64,000 bases of DNA from Synechococcus sp. WH 7805 (GTDB taxonomy: Bacteria > Cyanobacteriota > Cyanobacteriia > PCC-6307 > Cyanobiaceae): assembly GCF_000153285.1 (NCBI RefSeq), contig NZ_CH724168.1, forward strand, positions 641,854 to 705,853. The letters run 5' to 3'. Position numbers and translations under genes: made by a program. Under the pieces are notes generated by a model. It was not told the origin of the DNA. It saw only the letters and a list, made by a program, of their open reading frames with translations, and ran no database searches. Shown here one piece after another: positions 47,924 through 58,183 of this stretch. Position 1 is the first letter of the stretch. Each line of letters opens with the position of its first letter.

Positions 47924-49276
47924 ATGCCCACTCCCCGACTGCGCCCTGAGCACTCCCATCGCCAAGGCATTCTGCTGATTCTTGGTGCCGGAGGCATCGC
48001 AGCCGCCGTGGCGATCGCGGCACCGGGTCTGGGCCTTCCCAGTACAAATTCATCGTCGATTACTGACAGCCCGAAGGAGGTCATTGACCAGGTCTGGCAG
48101 ATCGTCTATCGCGACTACCTGGATTCCACCGGCAACTACTCACCGGAGCGCTGGACACGCCTGCGCCGTGACCTGCTGACCAAGAATTACGCAGGCACCG
48201 ATGAGTCGTATGAAGCGATTCGGGGAATGTTGGCCAGCCTCGACGATCCCTACACGCGCTTTTTGGACCCCAAAGAGTTCAAACAGATGCAGATTGACAC
48301 CTCAGGTGAACTCACCGGGGTGGGCATTCAGATCACTCTCGACAAGGACACCAAGGAAATCGTGGTGGTGTCGCCGATCGAAGGAACTCCGGCATCGAAA
48401 GCTGGTGTTCTACCTAAGGACGTGATCGTTTCGGTCGACGGCAAGACAACCAAGGGGATGACCACCGACGACGCGGTGAAGCTGATCCGCGGCAAAGAAG
48501 GCAGTGAAGTCACCCTCGGTCTGCGCCGAAAGGGAGAGGTGGTCATCGTTCCCCTCAAACGGGCCCGCATCGAGATCAACGCCGTCGAGAGTCGGCTGAA
48601 TACCAGTGCAGACGGCACAAAGGTGGGCTACATCCGCCTCAAGCAGTTCAATGCCAAAGCCTCCCGGGAGATGAGGGCGGCGATCCGGAAACTTGAGCAG
48701 AAGGGTGCCCAAGGCTTTGTCCTTGATCTGCGGAGCAATCCTGGTGGCCTTCTGGAAGCCAGCGTGGACATCGCCCGCCAATGGCTCGACGAAGGCACGA
48801 TTGTCAGTACCAAAACACGCGATGGCATTCAGGACATCCGCCGGGCCACCGGGAATGCGGTGACGGATCGTCCCGTGGTGGTGCTTGTGAATGAGGGATC
48901 CGCCAGCGCCAGCGAGATCCTCTCGGGAGCACTTCAAGACAACAAACGAGCGGTCCTCGTTGGTCAGAAGACCTTCGGCAAAGGATTGGTTCAGTCGGTC
49001 CGGGGGCTTTCGGATGGCTCCGGACTCACCGTCACGATCGCCAAATACCTCACCCCGAAAGGAACGGACATTCACAAGAACGGGATCCGTCCTGATGTAC
49101 CGGTCGAACTAAGCGAAAGGGAGATTCAATCGCTCACGGTTGATCAGCTGGGAACGGGCAAAGACAGTCAATACCGGGCAGCGGAAACCACGCTGATCAA
49201 AGCCCTGCGCTCCCCGGAACGTGGCCAGGCGTTCCAACCGGGCAGCGCCAATCTCCAGTCAGCGCTTCAACGGTAG
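47924..49276 (+). CDS. ctpA: C-terminal processing protease (S41 family)
   Basis: The 450-residue protein has an N-terminal membrane or signal segment (about residues 15-35), a PDZ domain (GVGIQITLDKDTKEI, GTPASKAGVLPKDVIVSVDG) and an S41 peptidase domain with Ser328 in GSASASEIL and Lys353 in KTFGKGLVQS, spaced 25 residues as in known Ser-Lys proteases. Cyanobacterial Ctp proteases act in the lumen or periplasm; CtpA trims the D1 precursor of photosystem II. Which paralogue this is cannot be settled without comparison. Confidence 0.92.
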   Translation: MPTPRLRPEHSHRQGILLILGAGGIAAAVAIAAPGLGLPSTNSSSITDSPKEVIDQVWQIVYRDYLDSTGNYSPERWTRLRRDLLTKNYAGTDESYEAIRGMLASLDDPYTRFLDPKEFKQMQIDTSGELTGVGIQITLDKDTKEIVVVSPIEGTPASKAGVLPKDVIVSVDGKTTKGMTTDDAVKLIRGKEGSEVTLGLRRKGEVVIVPLKRARIEINAVESRLNTSADGTKVGYIRLKQFNAKASREMRAAIRKLEQKGAQGFVLDLRSNPGGLLEASVDIARQWLDEGTIVSTKTRDGIQDIRRATGNAVTDRPVVVLVNEGSASASEILSGALQDNKRAVLVGQKTFGKGLVQSVRGLSDGSGLTVTIAKYLTPKGTDIHKNGIRPDVPVELSEREIQSLTVDQLGTGKDSQYRAAETTLIKALRSPERGQAFQPGSANLQSALQR

Positions 49277-49716
49277 GGATAGAGACCAAAGCCTTCCATC
49301 GCACTGCGACTCGAGCCGAAACGCGGCCGCTCGCTCACGGGAACGACCCCCGAGTAAGGCGAAATAGTCCTTGTTTCCTGAATCCGGTTCACCATCGCCG
49401 CACAGCCACCTGCAGCACCAATGGCTTGGTCGACCCGTCTTAAGGGGATGCGTCGGCCCCACTGGGCATCCCACCCCCAGACGTCTCCCTGACGCGAGAG
49501 CATGCTGCGAGCCTGGTCGCGGCTGATCTGACCTTCACGCAACAAGCAGGTCGCTGTGGCTAGGGATGCCAGCTGGAGCGAAAAGGTCTTGTCAACGCTG
49601 GGCGCAGCAATGCCGACCGGAAAACCGCCAACGGGCATGCCGATCGGCATGCTGCTTCCGCCAGCGGCGAACTGACCGAGTGCGGCCGCAGCAAGTTGCA
49701 TGAGAAGTGAATCCAT
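49267..49716 (-). CDS. Hypothetical protein with Gly/Pro-rich N-terminus
   Basis: The 149-residue protein has a small-residue-rich N-terminal part (AAAALGQFAAGGSSMPIGMP) and a helical charged middle (LLREGQISRDQARSMLSRQG). Start is set at MDSLLMQL (49716); the longer frame from 49788 would overlap the upstream gene. It converges on ctpA with a 10-bp overlap. Confidence 0.6.
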   Translation of the reverse strand: MDSLLMQLAAAALGQFAAGGSSMPIGMPVGGFPVGIAAPSVDKTFSLQLASLATATCLLREGQISRDQARSMLSRQGDVWGWDAQWGRRIPLRRVDQAIGAAGGCAAMVNRIQETRTISPYSGVVPVSERPRFGSSRSAMEGFGLYPYR

Positions 49717-49763
49717 TTGAAAAAAGATGAAAGAACAAGGGGGTCTCCAGAGCCGAAGCCCCC

Positions 49764-50255
49764 TTAGATGTGAACCTGCGATCCGCAATACCGGTCAAAC
49801 AGCTCGAGAACCTGCTGGGACGGAAGCTTCGCGGTGTACCGAGCCTCCAGCTCTGCCAGTTGCTGTCCCAGGGGGTAGGCACGCATGGAACGGATCTCGG
49901 CGGGATGACTGCGCACGAGGGCGGCCGCCATTGCCCGGTGATGCCGCTGGTCGGTGATCAACCCACCGGCGCACTGCTGCATGCGATGAGTGGCCTCATG
50001 GGCCAGGGTGTCCCACACCTGAGACGGGGTCTGATGGGATCGGCACACCACCAGAGTGTCACTCCTGGGGTGATAAAAGCCCTGCAAACCGCTGCGAGAG
50101 CAGTCTTGTTGAATGACACGCACACCGGCGCTGGTCAGCCGTCCCCGCAAGGCATCGATGGCATCCCAGGAGGAGGCGCGCGCGGGCAGAACGCTCAGAA
50201 CAAAACCAGAAACTCCGACCAACAGAAAGGATTGACACCTTGAAGGCAAGGACAT
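49764..50255 (-). CDS. Exported HExxH-motif protein, putative metalloprotease-like
   Basis: The protein has a signal segment (SFLLVGVSGFVLSVLPARAS) and a single zinc-protease-like motif HEATH in DTLAHEATHRMQQ. Two cysteines flank the motif region. I infer a small periplasmic protein resembling a minimal metallopeptidase, but no family is assigned. A start 12 bases upstream (50267) is possible. Confidence 0.65.
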   Translation of the reverse strand: MSLPSRCQSFLLVGVSGFVLSVLPARASSWDAIDALRGRLTSAGVRVIQQDCSRSGLQGFYHPRSDTLVVCRSHQTPSQVWDTLAHEATHRMQQCAGGLITDQRHHRAMAAALVRSHPAEIRSMRAYPLGQQLAELEARYTAKLPSQQVLELFDRYCGSQVHI

Positions 50256-50296
50256 GGACCGCTGCAAGGGACTCGGCCACCCTCGGACGGAGCATT

Positions 50297-50328
50297 AAAA
50301 AAACCATCCCCCAGTTGGGGGATGGTTT
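50297..50328 (-). terminator. Strong rho-independent-type terminator for minus-strand genes
   Basis: A perfect 12-bp stem (50301-50312 paired with 50317-50328) with a 4-base loop is followed on the minus strand by a run of seven T (complement of 50297-50303). It should end transcription of the small gene at 50357-50521 and perhaps of mfd. Confidence 0.8.
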
Positions 50329-50356
50329 AGGGAATATGACGAATCAAAAAAAACGT

Positions 50357-50521
50357 TCAGGCGACCGGTTGCATCAAGCCGCCACCAGGAGAAGAGTCAT
50401 CGTCGTCATTTTGGGAATCGTCCTGCCAAAGAGCAAAGATGCCAAGGGCAGCTGCCCCAACGAGGCTTGACAAAAGTCCGAAGGAGCCAACGGAACTGAT
50501 CGGATCGATGAATTCGCCCAT
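50357..50521 (-). CDS. Small single-helix membrane protein
   Basis: The 54-residue protein starts MGEFIDPISSVGSFGLLSSL, has one hydrophobic stretch and an acidic tail (WQDDSQNDDDDSSPGG). A 68-residue frame from 50563 is possible. It lies 36 bp upstream of the terminator hairpin. No family recognised. Confidence 0.55.
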   Translation of the reverse strand: MGEFIDPISSVGSFGLLSSLVGAAALGIFALWQDDSQNDDDDSSPGGGLMQPVA

Positions 50522-50613
50522 GGTTCCAAATATCTGAAGTGACTGTAACGAAGAATTGCGCAATGTGTCGGACGTTTCTCATATTCATCTGGTTCCATCA
50601 GCGCCCCCATGGC

Positions 50614-53600
50614 TCAGACGCTCAGAACAGCCTCGTTACGGTCTTTCTGCTGCTGCTCTCGCTGCTCAGCAGTCAATCCGTCAGCATCTGGGATCTGAGC
50701 CGCCATCTGCTCCAGCCAGCCCTTGAGCTCATCCAGCTGTTTCTCCATCGGCAGAACCCCCAGTCCCCGGGCCAGCACCTTGGCAGCAGCACCCGGTCCA
50801 GCCTGGTACACCAACCGGCCGTGCAGGTGTTGGGGCAAGCCCTGCCGGAGCAACCTGAAGGCCGGCTCTTCCATGGGCGTCTCCAAAACAATGTTCGGCT
50901 TCTCCGGACGGATGCGGGAAAAACCGCAGCGTTTGGCCAGAAGCTTCAGATTCATCAGCTGCAGTAACGACTGAACCGGTCCTGGCAGCGCTCCATAACG
51001 GTCAGCCCAGAGAGCCGCCAACTCCACGAGCTCATCACTGCTGAGGCATTCCGCTGCAGCGCGATACGCAGCCATCTTCTCGTCTGCATCGGTGATCCAG
51101 TCCGCAGGAATGAAGGCTGTCACCTGCAGATCCACCTGGGTGTCATCCACAGAAGGAATGTCTTGCCCTTGAATCTCCGCAAGCGACTCCTGCAACATCT
51201 CCATGTAGAGATCGAAGCCGATCGCTTCCATCTGTCCGCTCTGTTCCACACCAAGCAGATTGCCGACGCCCCGGATCTCCATATCGCGCATGGCCAGCTG
51301 ATAACCACTTCCCAACTGGGCGAATTCCTGAATCGCGCGCAGACGCTGACGCGCCGCCTCACTCAAGGAGGCATTACCGGGATAAAACAACCAGGCATGG
51401 GCCTGAATGCCACTGCGGCCCACACGACCGCGCAGCTGATACAGCTGAGCCAGTCCGAAACGGTGCGCGTCCTCGATGAGAATCGTGTTCACCCGTGGAA
51501 TGTCGAGACCGCTCTCCACGATGGTGGTGCAAAGCATCACATCGGCTTCACCACCGTTGAAGGCCACCATGGCACTTTCAAGCTCACCCTCGGCCATCTG
51601 GCCATGAGCCACCAACAACTTCAGCCCAGGAAGCATCTGACGCAACTGACCAGCCACATCCTCAATCCCCTCCACGCGAGGCACCACGTAGAACACCTGC
51701 CCACCCCGATCCAGTTCCTGACGGATCGCGCTACGAATCGCCTCCTCATCGAGAGCGGCAAGATGGGTCTTGATCGGACGCCGCAACGGAGGCGGTGTGG
51801 TGATCAGGCTCATCTCCCTCACACCAGAAAGACTCATGTAAAGCGTTCGTGGAATCGGCGTTGCCGAAAGCGTGAGAACGTCAACGTCCTTGCGTAAGGC
51901 CTTGATTTTTTCCTTCTGGTTGACCCCGAAGCGTTGCTCCTCATCCACCACAAGCAGGCCGAGCTTGTCGAACGCTGTGCTTTTGCTGAGCAACTGATGG
52001 GTACCGACCACGGCATCGATGGTGCCTTTTTTCAATCCCTCGAGGATTGACTTGCGTTCTCCAGCCGTGCGGAACCGGTTCAGCAAAGCCACCTTGATCG
52101 GGTAAGGGGCAAAACGTTCGGAGAGGGTGCGCCAGTGCTGCTGGGCCAGCACCGTGGTGGGGGCAAGCATGGCCACCTGACGCCCCGCGGTGATCGCCTT
52201 GAAGATCGCCCGGATGGCCACTTCGGTCTTGCCGAAGCCCACATCACCGCACACCAACCTGTCCATCGGTTGGGACTTTTCCATGTCCCGCTTCACCTCT
52301 GCCGTGGCTTTGAGCTGATCGGGTGTCGGTTCGTATGGGAACGACTCCTCAAGCTCGGTCTGCCAGGGACCATCCACAGGGAAGGCGAACCCCGGAGCCT
52401 GATGGCGCTCGGCATAGAGCTTCACCAGATCGAGCGCCACTTTGCGCAGGGCCTTGCTGGCCCGTTCCTTGGCTTTCACCCAGGCCGAACCGCCCATCTT
52501 GCTCAGCTGAGGCGGAGCATCGCTGTTGGCTCGGTATCGCCCCAGACTTCCCAATTGGTCTGCGGCCACCCGCAGGATGCCATCGGCGTATTGCACAACG
52601 AGGTAGTCGCGCACCTCACCGCTGATGGCCAGCTTCTCGAGTTTCTGGAAGCGACCGATGCCGTGGTTGCGATGCACCACAAAATCGCCGGGGCGCATTT
52701 TGTTGGGATCCACCGTGCGACTGGCCGCCTTCCGCCGCCGACGCACATACCCCGTGCTAGTCAGTGTCTGCTGCCCGAAGAATTCACGGTCAGTGATCAG
52801 AACCACGCGCCAGGCGGGCAGCTGCAGTCCCTCGAGATCAGCGGTGCCACGGGTTTTCAGAGCCACCGGTGTGCTCTGCTCGACCAGCCGTTCAATGGCC
52901 GCAGCATCGGCCGCATTGGGAACGAAACGACTGACACAGTCGTGTTCTTCGAGCAGGGCGACGGCACGACTCGGCTGGGCCGACAGCAGCCACACCGCCT
53001 GCTTCTCCTTCTGGTAGCCCTTGATCAGCTCACCAAGCTTGCCGAACTGATTGGGATACGCCGAAACCGGCCGGCTGTTGAGATCAAAAGCATTGGGGTG
53101 ATCGTCCTTCTCCTGCAGTTCAGCCAGATCGAAACCACGAAAGGCATCAGCCAGAGCCATGGCCTCATCAATCGGGCGATGGAGCTTTGGCAACGGCAGT
53201 CCGAGATCACCATGGTGCTCTTCGGCGTGGTCGAACCATTGATCGCCATGGGATCGCCCATGCCGGCGCTCATCAATCGCAACGCAGCACGCTGCGGGGA
53301 GATAGTCGAGAAGAGACGCGGGCTCCTGCCAGGCCAGTCCGAGCAACCGACGCATCCCTTCCGGGGTGCCACCGTCGAGAAGCTCATTGAGAGCCTGCTC
53401 ATTCAGAAGCTGATCCAACCCATCGGGCATCGACTCGCGCAGGGCTTCGGCGATGAGAGGGCTAAACCCGGTCGGGGTCAGCCGCAGGCTGTCGATCGGA
53501 TCCAGGGATCGCTGACTGGCGGGGTCAAACTCCCTGAGTTTGTCGAGTTCATCGCCGAAGAACTCAAGCCGCACCGGCAGCTCACTGCTCACCGGAAACA

Positions 53601-54156
53601 CATCCACGATGTCCCCGCGCCGACTCCAGGTGCCTTCTTGGTCGATCGTCGACACCCGCTCGTAACCCAGCTGGCTGAGAGAAAGGGCCAACACCTCGAG
53701 ATCAAGAGTGTCGCCTTTGCGCAGGGTGCGGCAGCGGTCAGCGAGCACCTGCGGGGGCGGCAGGTGGGGCTGAAGACAGCGCTCTGTGGCCACGATCGCC
53801 AGGTCGTTGCTCTGCCCTTCGACCTGCAATTCACTGAGAACCTGCAACTGCCCCCAGGTGATCTCACTGGTGGGATCAAAGGGTTCATAGGGAGACCCCT
53901 CACTGGTGGGATACAGCTGGGCACTGCGCCAACCCATCAGATCAAGCAGCGCGGTCCAGCGTCCGGCCTCCTCCAGAGTGGGGACCACCACCAACAGAGG
54001 CCGGTCTTGATGGCGGGCCATGGCGCTAGCCACCAAAGCGCGGGCAGCGCGCCCAGCTCCACGCAGCAGCAAACGGTCCGAGCGATCGAGCCGATCACAC
54101 AGCTCACCGCTCAGCGCCGAGGTCTGCAGCAGACGCACCAGGGAGCTGAGGGGCAT
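50614..54156 (-). CDS. mfd: Transcription-repair coupling factor
   Basis: Mfd removes RNA polymerase stalled at DNA lesions and recruits UvrA. The 1,180-residue protein shows the N-terminal UvrB-like region ([20 protein letters not shown]), the RNAP-interacting/CarD-like segment ([18 protein letters not shown]), Walker [17 protein letters not shown] (Lys643), the DEEQRFGV helicase box, and the C-terminal regulatory domain. Start is set at [12 protein letters not shown] (54156); 54192 is a longer alternative. Confidence 0.95.
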   Translation of the reverse strand: MPLSSLVRLLQTSALSGELCDRLDRSDRLLLRGAGRAARALVASAMARHQDRPLLVVVPTLEEAGRWTALLDLMGWRSAQLYPTSEGSPYEPFDPTSEITWGQLQVLSELQVEGQSNDLAIVATERCLQPHLPPPQVLADRCRTLRKGDTLDLEVLALSLSQLGYERVSTIDQEGTWSRRGDIVDVFPVSSELPVRLEFFGDELDKLREFDPASQRSLDPIDSLRLTPTGFSPLIAEALRESMPDGLDQLLNEQALNELLDGGTPEGMRRLLGLAWQEPASLLDYLPAACCVAIDERRHGRSHGDQWFDHAEEHHGDLGLPLPKLHRPIDEAMALADAFRGFDLAELQEKDDHPNAFDLNSRPVSAYPNQFGKLGELIKGYQKEKQAVWLLSAQPSRAVALLEEHDCVSRFVPNAADAAAIERLVEQSTPVALKTRGTADLEGLQLPAWRVVLITDREFFGQQTLTSTGYVRRRRKAASRTVDPNKMRPGDFVVHRNHGIGRFQKLEKLAISGEVRDYLVVQYADGILRVAADQLGSLGRYRANSDAPPQLSKMGGSAWVKAKERASKALRKVALDLVKLYAERHQAPGFAFPVDGPWQTELEESFPYEPTPDQLKATAEVKRDMEKSQPMDRLVCGDVGFGKTEVAIRAIFKAITAGRQVAMLAPTTVLAQQHWRTLSERFAPYPIKVALLNRFRTAGERKSILEGLKKGTIDAVVGTHQLLSKSTAFDKLGLLVVDEEQRFGVNQKEKIKALRKDVDVLTLSATPIPRTLYMSLSGVREMSLITTPPPLRRPIKTHLAALDEEAIRSAIRQELDRGGQVFYVVPRVEGIEDVAGQLRQMLPGLKLLVAHGQMAEGELESAMVAFNGGEADVMLCTTIVESGLDIPRVNTILIEDAHRFGLAQLYQLRGRVGRSGIQAHAWLFYPGNASLSEAARQRLRAIQEFAQLGSGYQLAMRDMEIRGVGNLLGVEQSGQMEAIGFDLYMEMLQESLAEIQGQDIPSVDDTQVDLQVTAFIPADWITDADEKMAAYRAAAECLSSDELVELAALWADRYGALPGPVQSLLQLMNLKLLAKRCGFSRIRPEKPNIVLETPMEEPAFRLLRQGLPQHLHGRLVYQAGPGAAAKVLARGLGVLPMEKQLDELKGWLEQMAAQIPDADGLTAEQREQQQKDRNEAVLSV

Positions 54157-54234
54157 GGCGTGACCACAAGCGGCAACGCATGATTGTCGCAATCAACTGC
54201 ACGCGTTCGTGTGCTGCCATCGGTTTCGTTCCCC

Positions 54235-54474
54235 ATGCCTCGGTACCGCTGCCCCGAATGCTGTTGTGGTCCAGCGATCGTGCTGCATCCTCCAAAAGGA
54301 TCCGTGCCGGTGTGTTCTCGCTGTCGCACCGTGATGGAACGTCAGCCGCTGGTCCGGCCGGGGCCTCTGTTCGTGCTGCTGACGGTCGGGTCCGCTTTGA
54401 TCGCGTTCTCCATCCCGGCCCTGCTGACCCCGACGCCGCAACCACGGCCTCCTGCGGCTCAAACCACGGCCTGA
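54235..54474 (+). CDS. Small zinc-ribbon membrane protein
   Basis: The 79-residue protein begins with a four-cysteine zinc-ribbon-like segment (YRCPECCCGP, VCSRCRTVM) followed by one membrane helix (FVLLTVGSALIAFSIPALL) and a proline-rich tail. No known function. ATG at 54235 avoids overlap with mfd regulatory sequence; 54184 is another in-frame start. Confidence 0.65.
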   Translation: MPRYRCPECCCGPAIVLHPPKGSVPVCSRCRTVMERQPLVRPGPLFVLLTVGSALIAFSIPALLTPTPQPRPPAAQTTA

Positions 54475-54516
54475 TGGGCACCTGGCTGCTAAGGAAGAGC
54501 GAGTGATCAGTCGAGC

Positions 54517-55056
54517 ATGGGCGACAACCTCAAACCCACACGCAAGCTCCGTGTGGAGCGACGCTTCGAAAGTGCGATCTGGAGGTTCCGCCTGATCACG
54601 CTCATCCCTGTGGTGATGAGCCTGATGGGCAGCGTCAGTTGCTTCGTGCTTGGAACCTACGAAGAGCTCACCGTGCTCACGAAGGTGATGCAAGGTCATT
54701 TCACCTACGCCAACAGCACACTGTTGATCGGCAAGGTTGTTGGAGGCATCGACTACTACCTAATCGGCATCGCCTTGCTGATCTTCGGCTACGGCATCTA
54801 TGAGCTGATTATTTCCGACATCGATGTCCGCCAGCAGGACAACTCTCAGGAACGTCGGAATCTTCTCAATATCGAATCCCTCGATGGTTTGAAGCACAAG
54901 CTCACCAAGGTGATCATCGTGGCTCTGATCGTTACCGCCTTCAAGGTGATGGTGGGTTTCGAGGTGAAAACCATCACGGAACTCCTTCAATACTGTGCCG
55001 GTGTGCTGATGCTGGCCTTCAGCGCCTATCTGATAGGTCGCACCGGCAAGCACTGA
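54517..55056 (+). CDS. YqhA/UPF0114 family membrane protein
   Basis: The 179-residue protein has about four membrane segments and the family pattern FESAIWRFRLITLIPVVMSL near its N-terminus and FKVMVGFEVK later. The YqhA family is poorly characterised; no role is implied here by context. Confidence 0.85.
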   Translation: MGDNLKPTRKLRVERRFESAIWRFRLITLIPVVMSLMGSVSCFVLGTYEELTVLTKVMQGHFTYANSTLLIGKVVGGIDYYLIGIALLIFGYGIYELIISDIDVRQQDNSQERRNLLNIESLDGLKHKLTKVIIVALIVTAFKVMVGFEVKTITELLQYCAGVLMLAFSAYLIGRTGKH

Positions 55057-55170
55057 ACCAGGTTCGGGAGTTGCATCCCCCTGAAGGGTGAACAGCGTTC
55101 ATCCGCAGGGGGGAGGCATCGAAAGACACAGGCAGCGGACGGTGAAAAGGTCCCAACGCAATGCCTGCGA

Positions 55171-56031
55171 ATGACCTCCACCACACCACCGACCCCGCCC
55201 TGCCGCCGGCTCGAACGTCTGCAGCGCCGGGAGCAGCACCGCCCGATTCCTGCATCCATCCAAAAGCGCAATGGACAGGTGCTGCAACACCTTGGGCTGG
55301 CTCACCATGCGGCCAATCAACAGTTGCCCCGGGGCGGCGGCGAGTACGACGACCTCCGCCAAGAAGCTTGTCTCGGACTCGTGAAAAGTTTGGACTGCTT
55401 CGAGCCCTCCCGTGGCCACCGGGTGAGCAGTTACGTCATGCCGCATGCCACGGGTCAGATCCTTCACTACCGGCGCGATCGTCTGCAAACACTGAGAATT
55501 CCCTGGCGACTGAAGGATTTGCACACCCGTGGCATGCGGCTGCAGGAGCAGCGCCTGCATGCAGGCCAGGCAACCTTCAGCGATGCAGATCTGGCCGCCG
55601 CTCTGGGGGTGTCCCCTCGCCGCTGGCAGCAGGCGAAAAGCGCCCATCTGGATCAACGCCTGGTGTCGTTGAACACCCCGATTTCAACGAAAAAAGGAGC
55701 AAGACCAAACGATGGCGACGAACAGATCGAGCTGCTTCCCAGCCCAGGGAGCGAGGCTCACGACGACCCCCAACAACGCTGGTTGCATGAGGCCCTGCAA
55801 AACCTTGATCCGGATCATCGCCGCTGGCTCTGGTCGTACTGGATCGACGGCATTCCCATCAGCCGCCTGGCTGAACAGGAACAGATGAATCGAAGAAGGT
55901 TGTCGACAATCCTGCAGGACACACTGCGGGACCTGCGCTACAAGGCTGGATCAACATTCAATTCATCACCCCCAGGAATGCCGCCGCTGCCATCGCCAGC
56001 AAGGCAGCCCAGGCTGTCTGCAAGGCATTGA
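55171..56031 (+). CDS. Alternative RNA polymerase sigma-70 family factor
   Basis: The 286-residue protein has sigma region 2 (EYDDLRQEACLGLVKSLDCF, SSYVMPHATGQILHYRRDR), a middle region and region 4 (LDPDHRRWLWSYWIDGIPIS, LSTILQDTLRDLRY). Its size and lack of region 1 suggest a group 3-type or SigF/G-like factor in cyanobacteria. Target genes unknown. Its 3' end overlaps the convergent DUF92 gene by 74 bp. Confidence 0.85.
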   Translation: MTSTTPPTPPCRRLERLQRREQHRPIPASIQKRNGQVLQHLGLAHHAANQQLPRGGGEYDDLRQEACLGLVKSLDCFEPSRGHRVSSYVMPHATGQILHYRRDRLQTLRIPWRLKDLHTRGMRLQEQRLHAGQATFSDADLAAALGVSPRRWQQAKSAHLDQRLVSLNTPISTKKGARPNDGDEQIELLPSPGSEAHDDPQQRWLHEALQNLDPDHRRWLWSYWIDGIPISRLAEQEQMNRRRLSTILQDTLRDLRYKAGSTFNSSPPGMPPLPSPARQPRLSARH

Positions 56032-56725
56032 CGATTTCATTGCTGAGCCAGGGCCATCGACCCTGGCCGGTGGCTCCCAAAAAGCTCTCGAGCAGCGTGG
56101 CAACCAGCCCAACCACAAACACCAGCACCACAGACGAAGCCGTTGTCAGCAGGCCTAGCAGTGCCATCACGAAGGTCATCAACAGGCTTCCCAGAGCACT
56201 GGCAAGAGTCCCCTCAATGCTCACGGCACCCTCAGTGCCTGCCGGCACTGGTCGCAATGTGGTGATCAGCAGGGTGGTCCGTCCCCAGCGCTTCCCGATT
56301 TCACTGCCGAACGTATCGGCAAGCTTGGCCGCGAAACTGGCCGCAAACCCGACCAGCAAGAGGTGCTCAGATCCCAGTCCAGCGGCGACAAGCATCGCCA
56401 GCACCAGGCCGGTGAAAGCTGAACCCCAGACATTTTCAGGCCCGCGGCGTCCTCCCCGGGCCTCGGCAAGACCCAGATCTCGCTTGCGCGCGAATCCCAG
56501 CTTGGTGACCAATGAACCCAAGACCAGGTAAGCCACCACCGCGAGCCACCCCCGCCAACCCAAGGCACCCCAGAGCACCGTGCCGAGAAGTCCCGCATGA
56601 CACCAACCAGCACGCGTCAGCACCGGAAAGCGCTGCGCCACGCTGATCAGAACACCGTTCACCACCAACGCCGTCAGCCAGAGCATTGGCTCCTGGGTTG
56701 GGAAATCTGGCGTAGCAAAGGCCAT
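55958..56725 (-). CDS. DUF92 membrane protein, VTE6/phytyl-phosphate kinase-like
   Basis: The 255-residue protein has several membrane segments and DUF92 motifs: VLGSLVTKLGFARK, AKLADTFGSEIGKRWG and VPAGTEGAVSIEGTLA. Plant VTE6 is a DUF92 protein that phosphorylates phytyl phosphate for tocopherol and phylloquinone synthesis; a similar role here is inference. It is convergent and overlapping with the sigma factor gene. Confidence 0.88.
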   Translation of the reverse strand: MAFATPDFPTQEPMLWLTALVVNGVLISVAQRFPVLTRAGWCHAGLLGTVLWGALGWRGWLAVVAYLVLGSLVTKLGFARKRDLGLAEARGGRRGPENVWGSAFTGLVLAMLVAAGLGSEHLLLVGFAASFAAKLADTFGSEIGKRWGRTTLLITTLRPVPAGTEGAVSIEGTLASALGSLLMTFVMALLGLLTTASSVVLVFVVGLVATLLESFLGATGQGRWPWLSNEIVNALQTAWAALLAMAAAAFLGVMN

Positions 56726-56790
56726 GGCATGTGTTGCACTGCCCTAAGCATCAGCGCTGAAGGCTTCGCTTGCGCGGATAATCACCACTG

Positions 56791-57222
56791 GTGTCATTCC
56801 GGATCCGCATGGTGCTGCTGCGTAAGGGTTTTTATCTCGAACTGGATACGGCGAAGTCGGCTGAGACGCAAAAGCTCCAGCTCGGCACGGTGAGAGTCGT
56901 GTCCGAATCCCCAGAGGAATCGGACGGTACGGTCAGCGCATCAGCTGTTCTGACAGCCGCAACATCTGCAGTCGCAGCAGCACCAGCTCCTGGCAGGGTT
57001 CAGACCACATCCACCAGCACCGAACCAAAACCCTCCCTCACCACAGCAGAGGCGATGGCCGCAGAACTGGCTGCTGCGGAAGCATCCCGTCCTGCCATTC
57101 AGTACGTGACGTTTGCACCGCAAGCCCTGCAGCCCGGCACCGGACTTCGCCCTGGCAAACGCAAGCCCGGCCGCAATCTCTCCAATTTCCGCTCGATGGC
57201 CTCAGAGCTGTTCAAGAGCTGA
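56791..57222 (+). CDS. Ala/Thr-rich hypothetical protein
   Basis: The 143-residue protein has an Ala/Thr/Pro-rich, probably disordered centre and a basic end (PGKRKPGRNLSNFRSMASEL). GTG at 56791 or ATG at 56809 (MVLLRKGFYLELDTAKS) may start it. No family recognised; similar proteins are known to me only as picocyanobacterial hypotheticals. Confidence 0.6.
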   Translation: MSFRIRMVLLRKGFYLELDTAKSAETQKLQLGTVRVVSESPEESDGTVSASAVLTAATSAVAAAPAPGRVQTTSTSTEPKPSLTTAEAMAAELAAAEASRPAIQYVTFAPQALQPGTGLRPGKRKPGRNLSNFRSMASELFKS

Positions 57223-57242
57223 GTCAGGCCTAAACATCCGAG

Positions 57243-57434
57243 ATGACGTTGAAATCCAAGCGAGCAGCTGGCTTTCTGAGCTGGATCGGGCTCAGTGATC
57301 AATCCAATCATGAGGAGGCCAGGCCCAGGGCGGCCCGCGAGCAACCTCTGACGAGTGCACGCATTGCCCGACTGCGCCGGATGGGGGTCAAGGCCCGCCA
57401 GCTCATGGATGCCTACAAGGGTCAGGAGCGCTGA
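57243..57434 (+). CDS. Small basic hypothetical protein
   Basis: The 63-residue basic protein ends with a helical segment (ARIARLRRMGVKARQLMDAY). It follows the preceding gene by 20 bp and overlaps the convergent rsmE stop by 13 bp. Function unknown. Confidence 0.55.
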   Translation: MTLKSKRAAGFLSWIGLSDQSNHEEARPRAAREQPLTSARIARLRRMGVKARQLMDAYKGQER

Positions 57435-58177
57435 ACCTCTCGCCTCCAACTGCAGAGAGCCGTGGTTGCAGCCACTGCCGCCGTTGAGCTGCGCAGGATC
57501 GTGTCACCGAGGCCCACTCCACACCAGCCGGCCTCGGCTGCGGAGCGAAGCTCTGCGCTGGTCCAGCCACCCTCAGGCCCGATCGTGATCCAGCAGCCAT
57601 CAGGCAAGGACTTCGTGACCGCCAACAGAGTCGACAGATCAGAACAGGCCTGATCACGGGTCACCGCGATCAGGCGGAGGTGCTCCGCGGAAGGGTTGCC
57701 CCACCAGTCGTCGGTCGACAGGACAGGCAGAAGCTCAGGAGCCCAGAGTCGTTCACACTGCTCTACCGCCTCGCGCAGGATCACTCCCCAGCGATCAGGC
57801 CTGTACTCCGCCTGCGGTACACAGCGTTGGGCCTGAAGAGGTTGCAAGCGATCCACCCCCAGCTCGCAGGCCATGCGCATCACCTCATCCATACCGCGGC
57901 GCATCAAGGACACGGCCAGCCCTAACGGTGGGTGGGGTGCTGCAACGGTGTAAGGGAGCGCGCCAAGTTCACTATCCAGCGCAAGATCACCCTCTGTTGT
58001 GAGTCGAGTGCTGAACAACTGGCCGCAACCACTCACGACGTGCACCTCAGCACCGGGCCGCAAGCGGAGCACTCGCTTGAGGTAACGCGCCTCCGCCACG
58101 GTGAGCCCAATGCGGCTCAGCGCCTGAGCGCTACGAAGCCTGGCGGGTTCAATCAGCAGCCGCCGTCGCTCAGCCAC
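57422..58177 (-). CDS. rsmE: 16S rRNA m3U1498 methyltransferase
   Basis: RsmE methylates U1498 of 16S rRNA using SAM. The 251-residue protein shows LGLAVSLMRRGMDEVMRMAC, the SPOUT-type GPEGGWTSAEL and GLGDTILRSSTAA motifs near the C-terminus. It is 6 bp downstream of the DUF3531 gene and probably in one transcript. Confidence 0.93.
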   Translation of the reverse strand: MAERRRLLIEPARLRSAQALSRIGLTVAEARYLKRVLRLRPGAEVHVVSGCGQLFSTRLTTEGDLALDSELGALPYTVAAPHPPLGLAVSLMRRGMDEVMRMACELGVDRLQPLQAQRCVPQAEYRPDRWGVILREAVEQCERLWAPELLPVLSTDDWWGNPSAEHLRLIAVTRDQACSDLSTLLAVTKSLPDGCWITIGPEGGWTSAELRSAAEAGWCGVGLGDTILRSSTAAVAATTALCSWRREVQRS

Positions 58178-58183
58178 AGCCGC

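Noticed and set aside
52135-54183. 682-residue frame antisense to mfd
   Set aside because: No recognisable domain; long antisense frames are expected opposite G+C-rich genes, and Mfd motifs are clear on the other strand.
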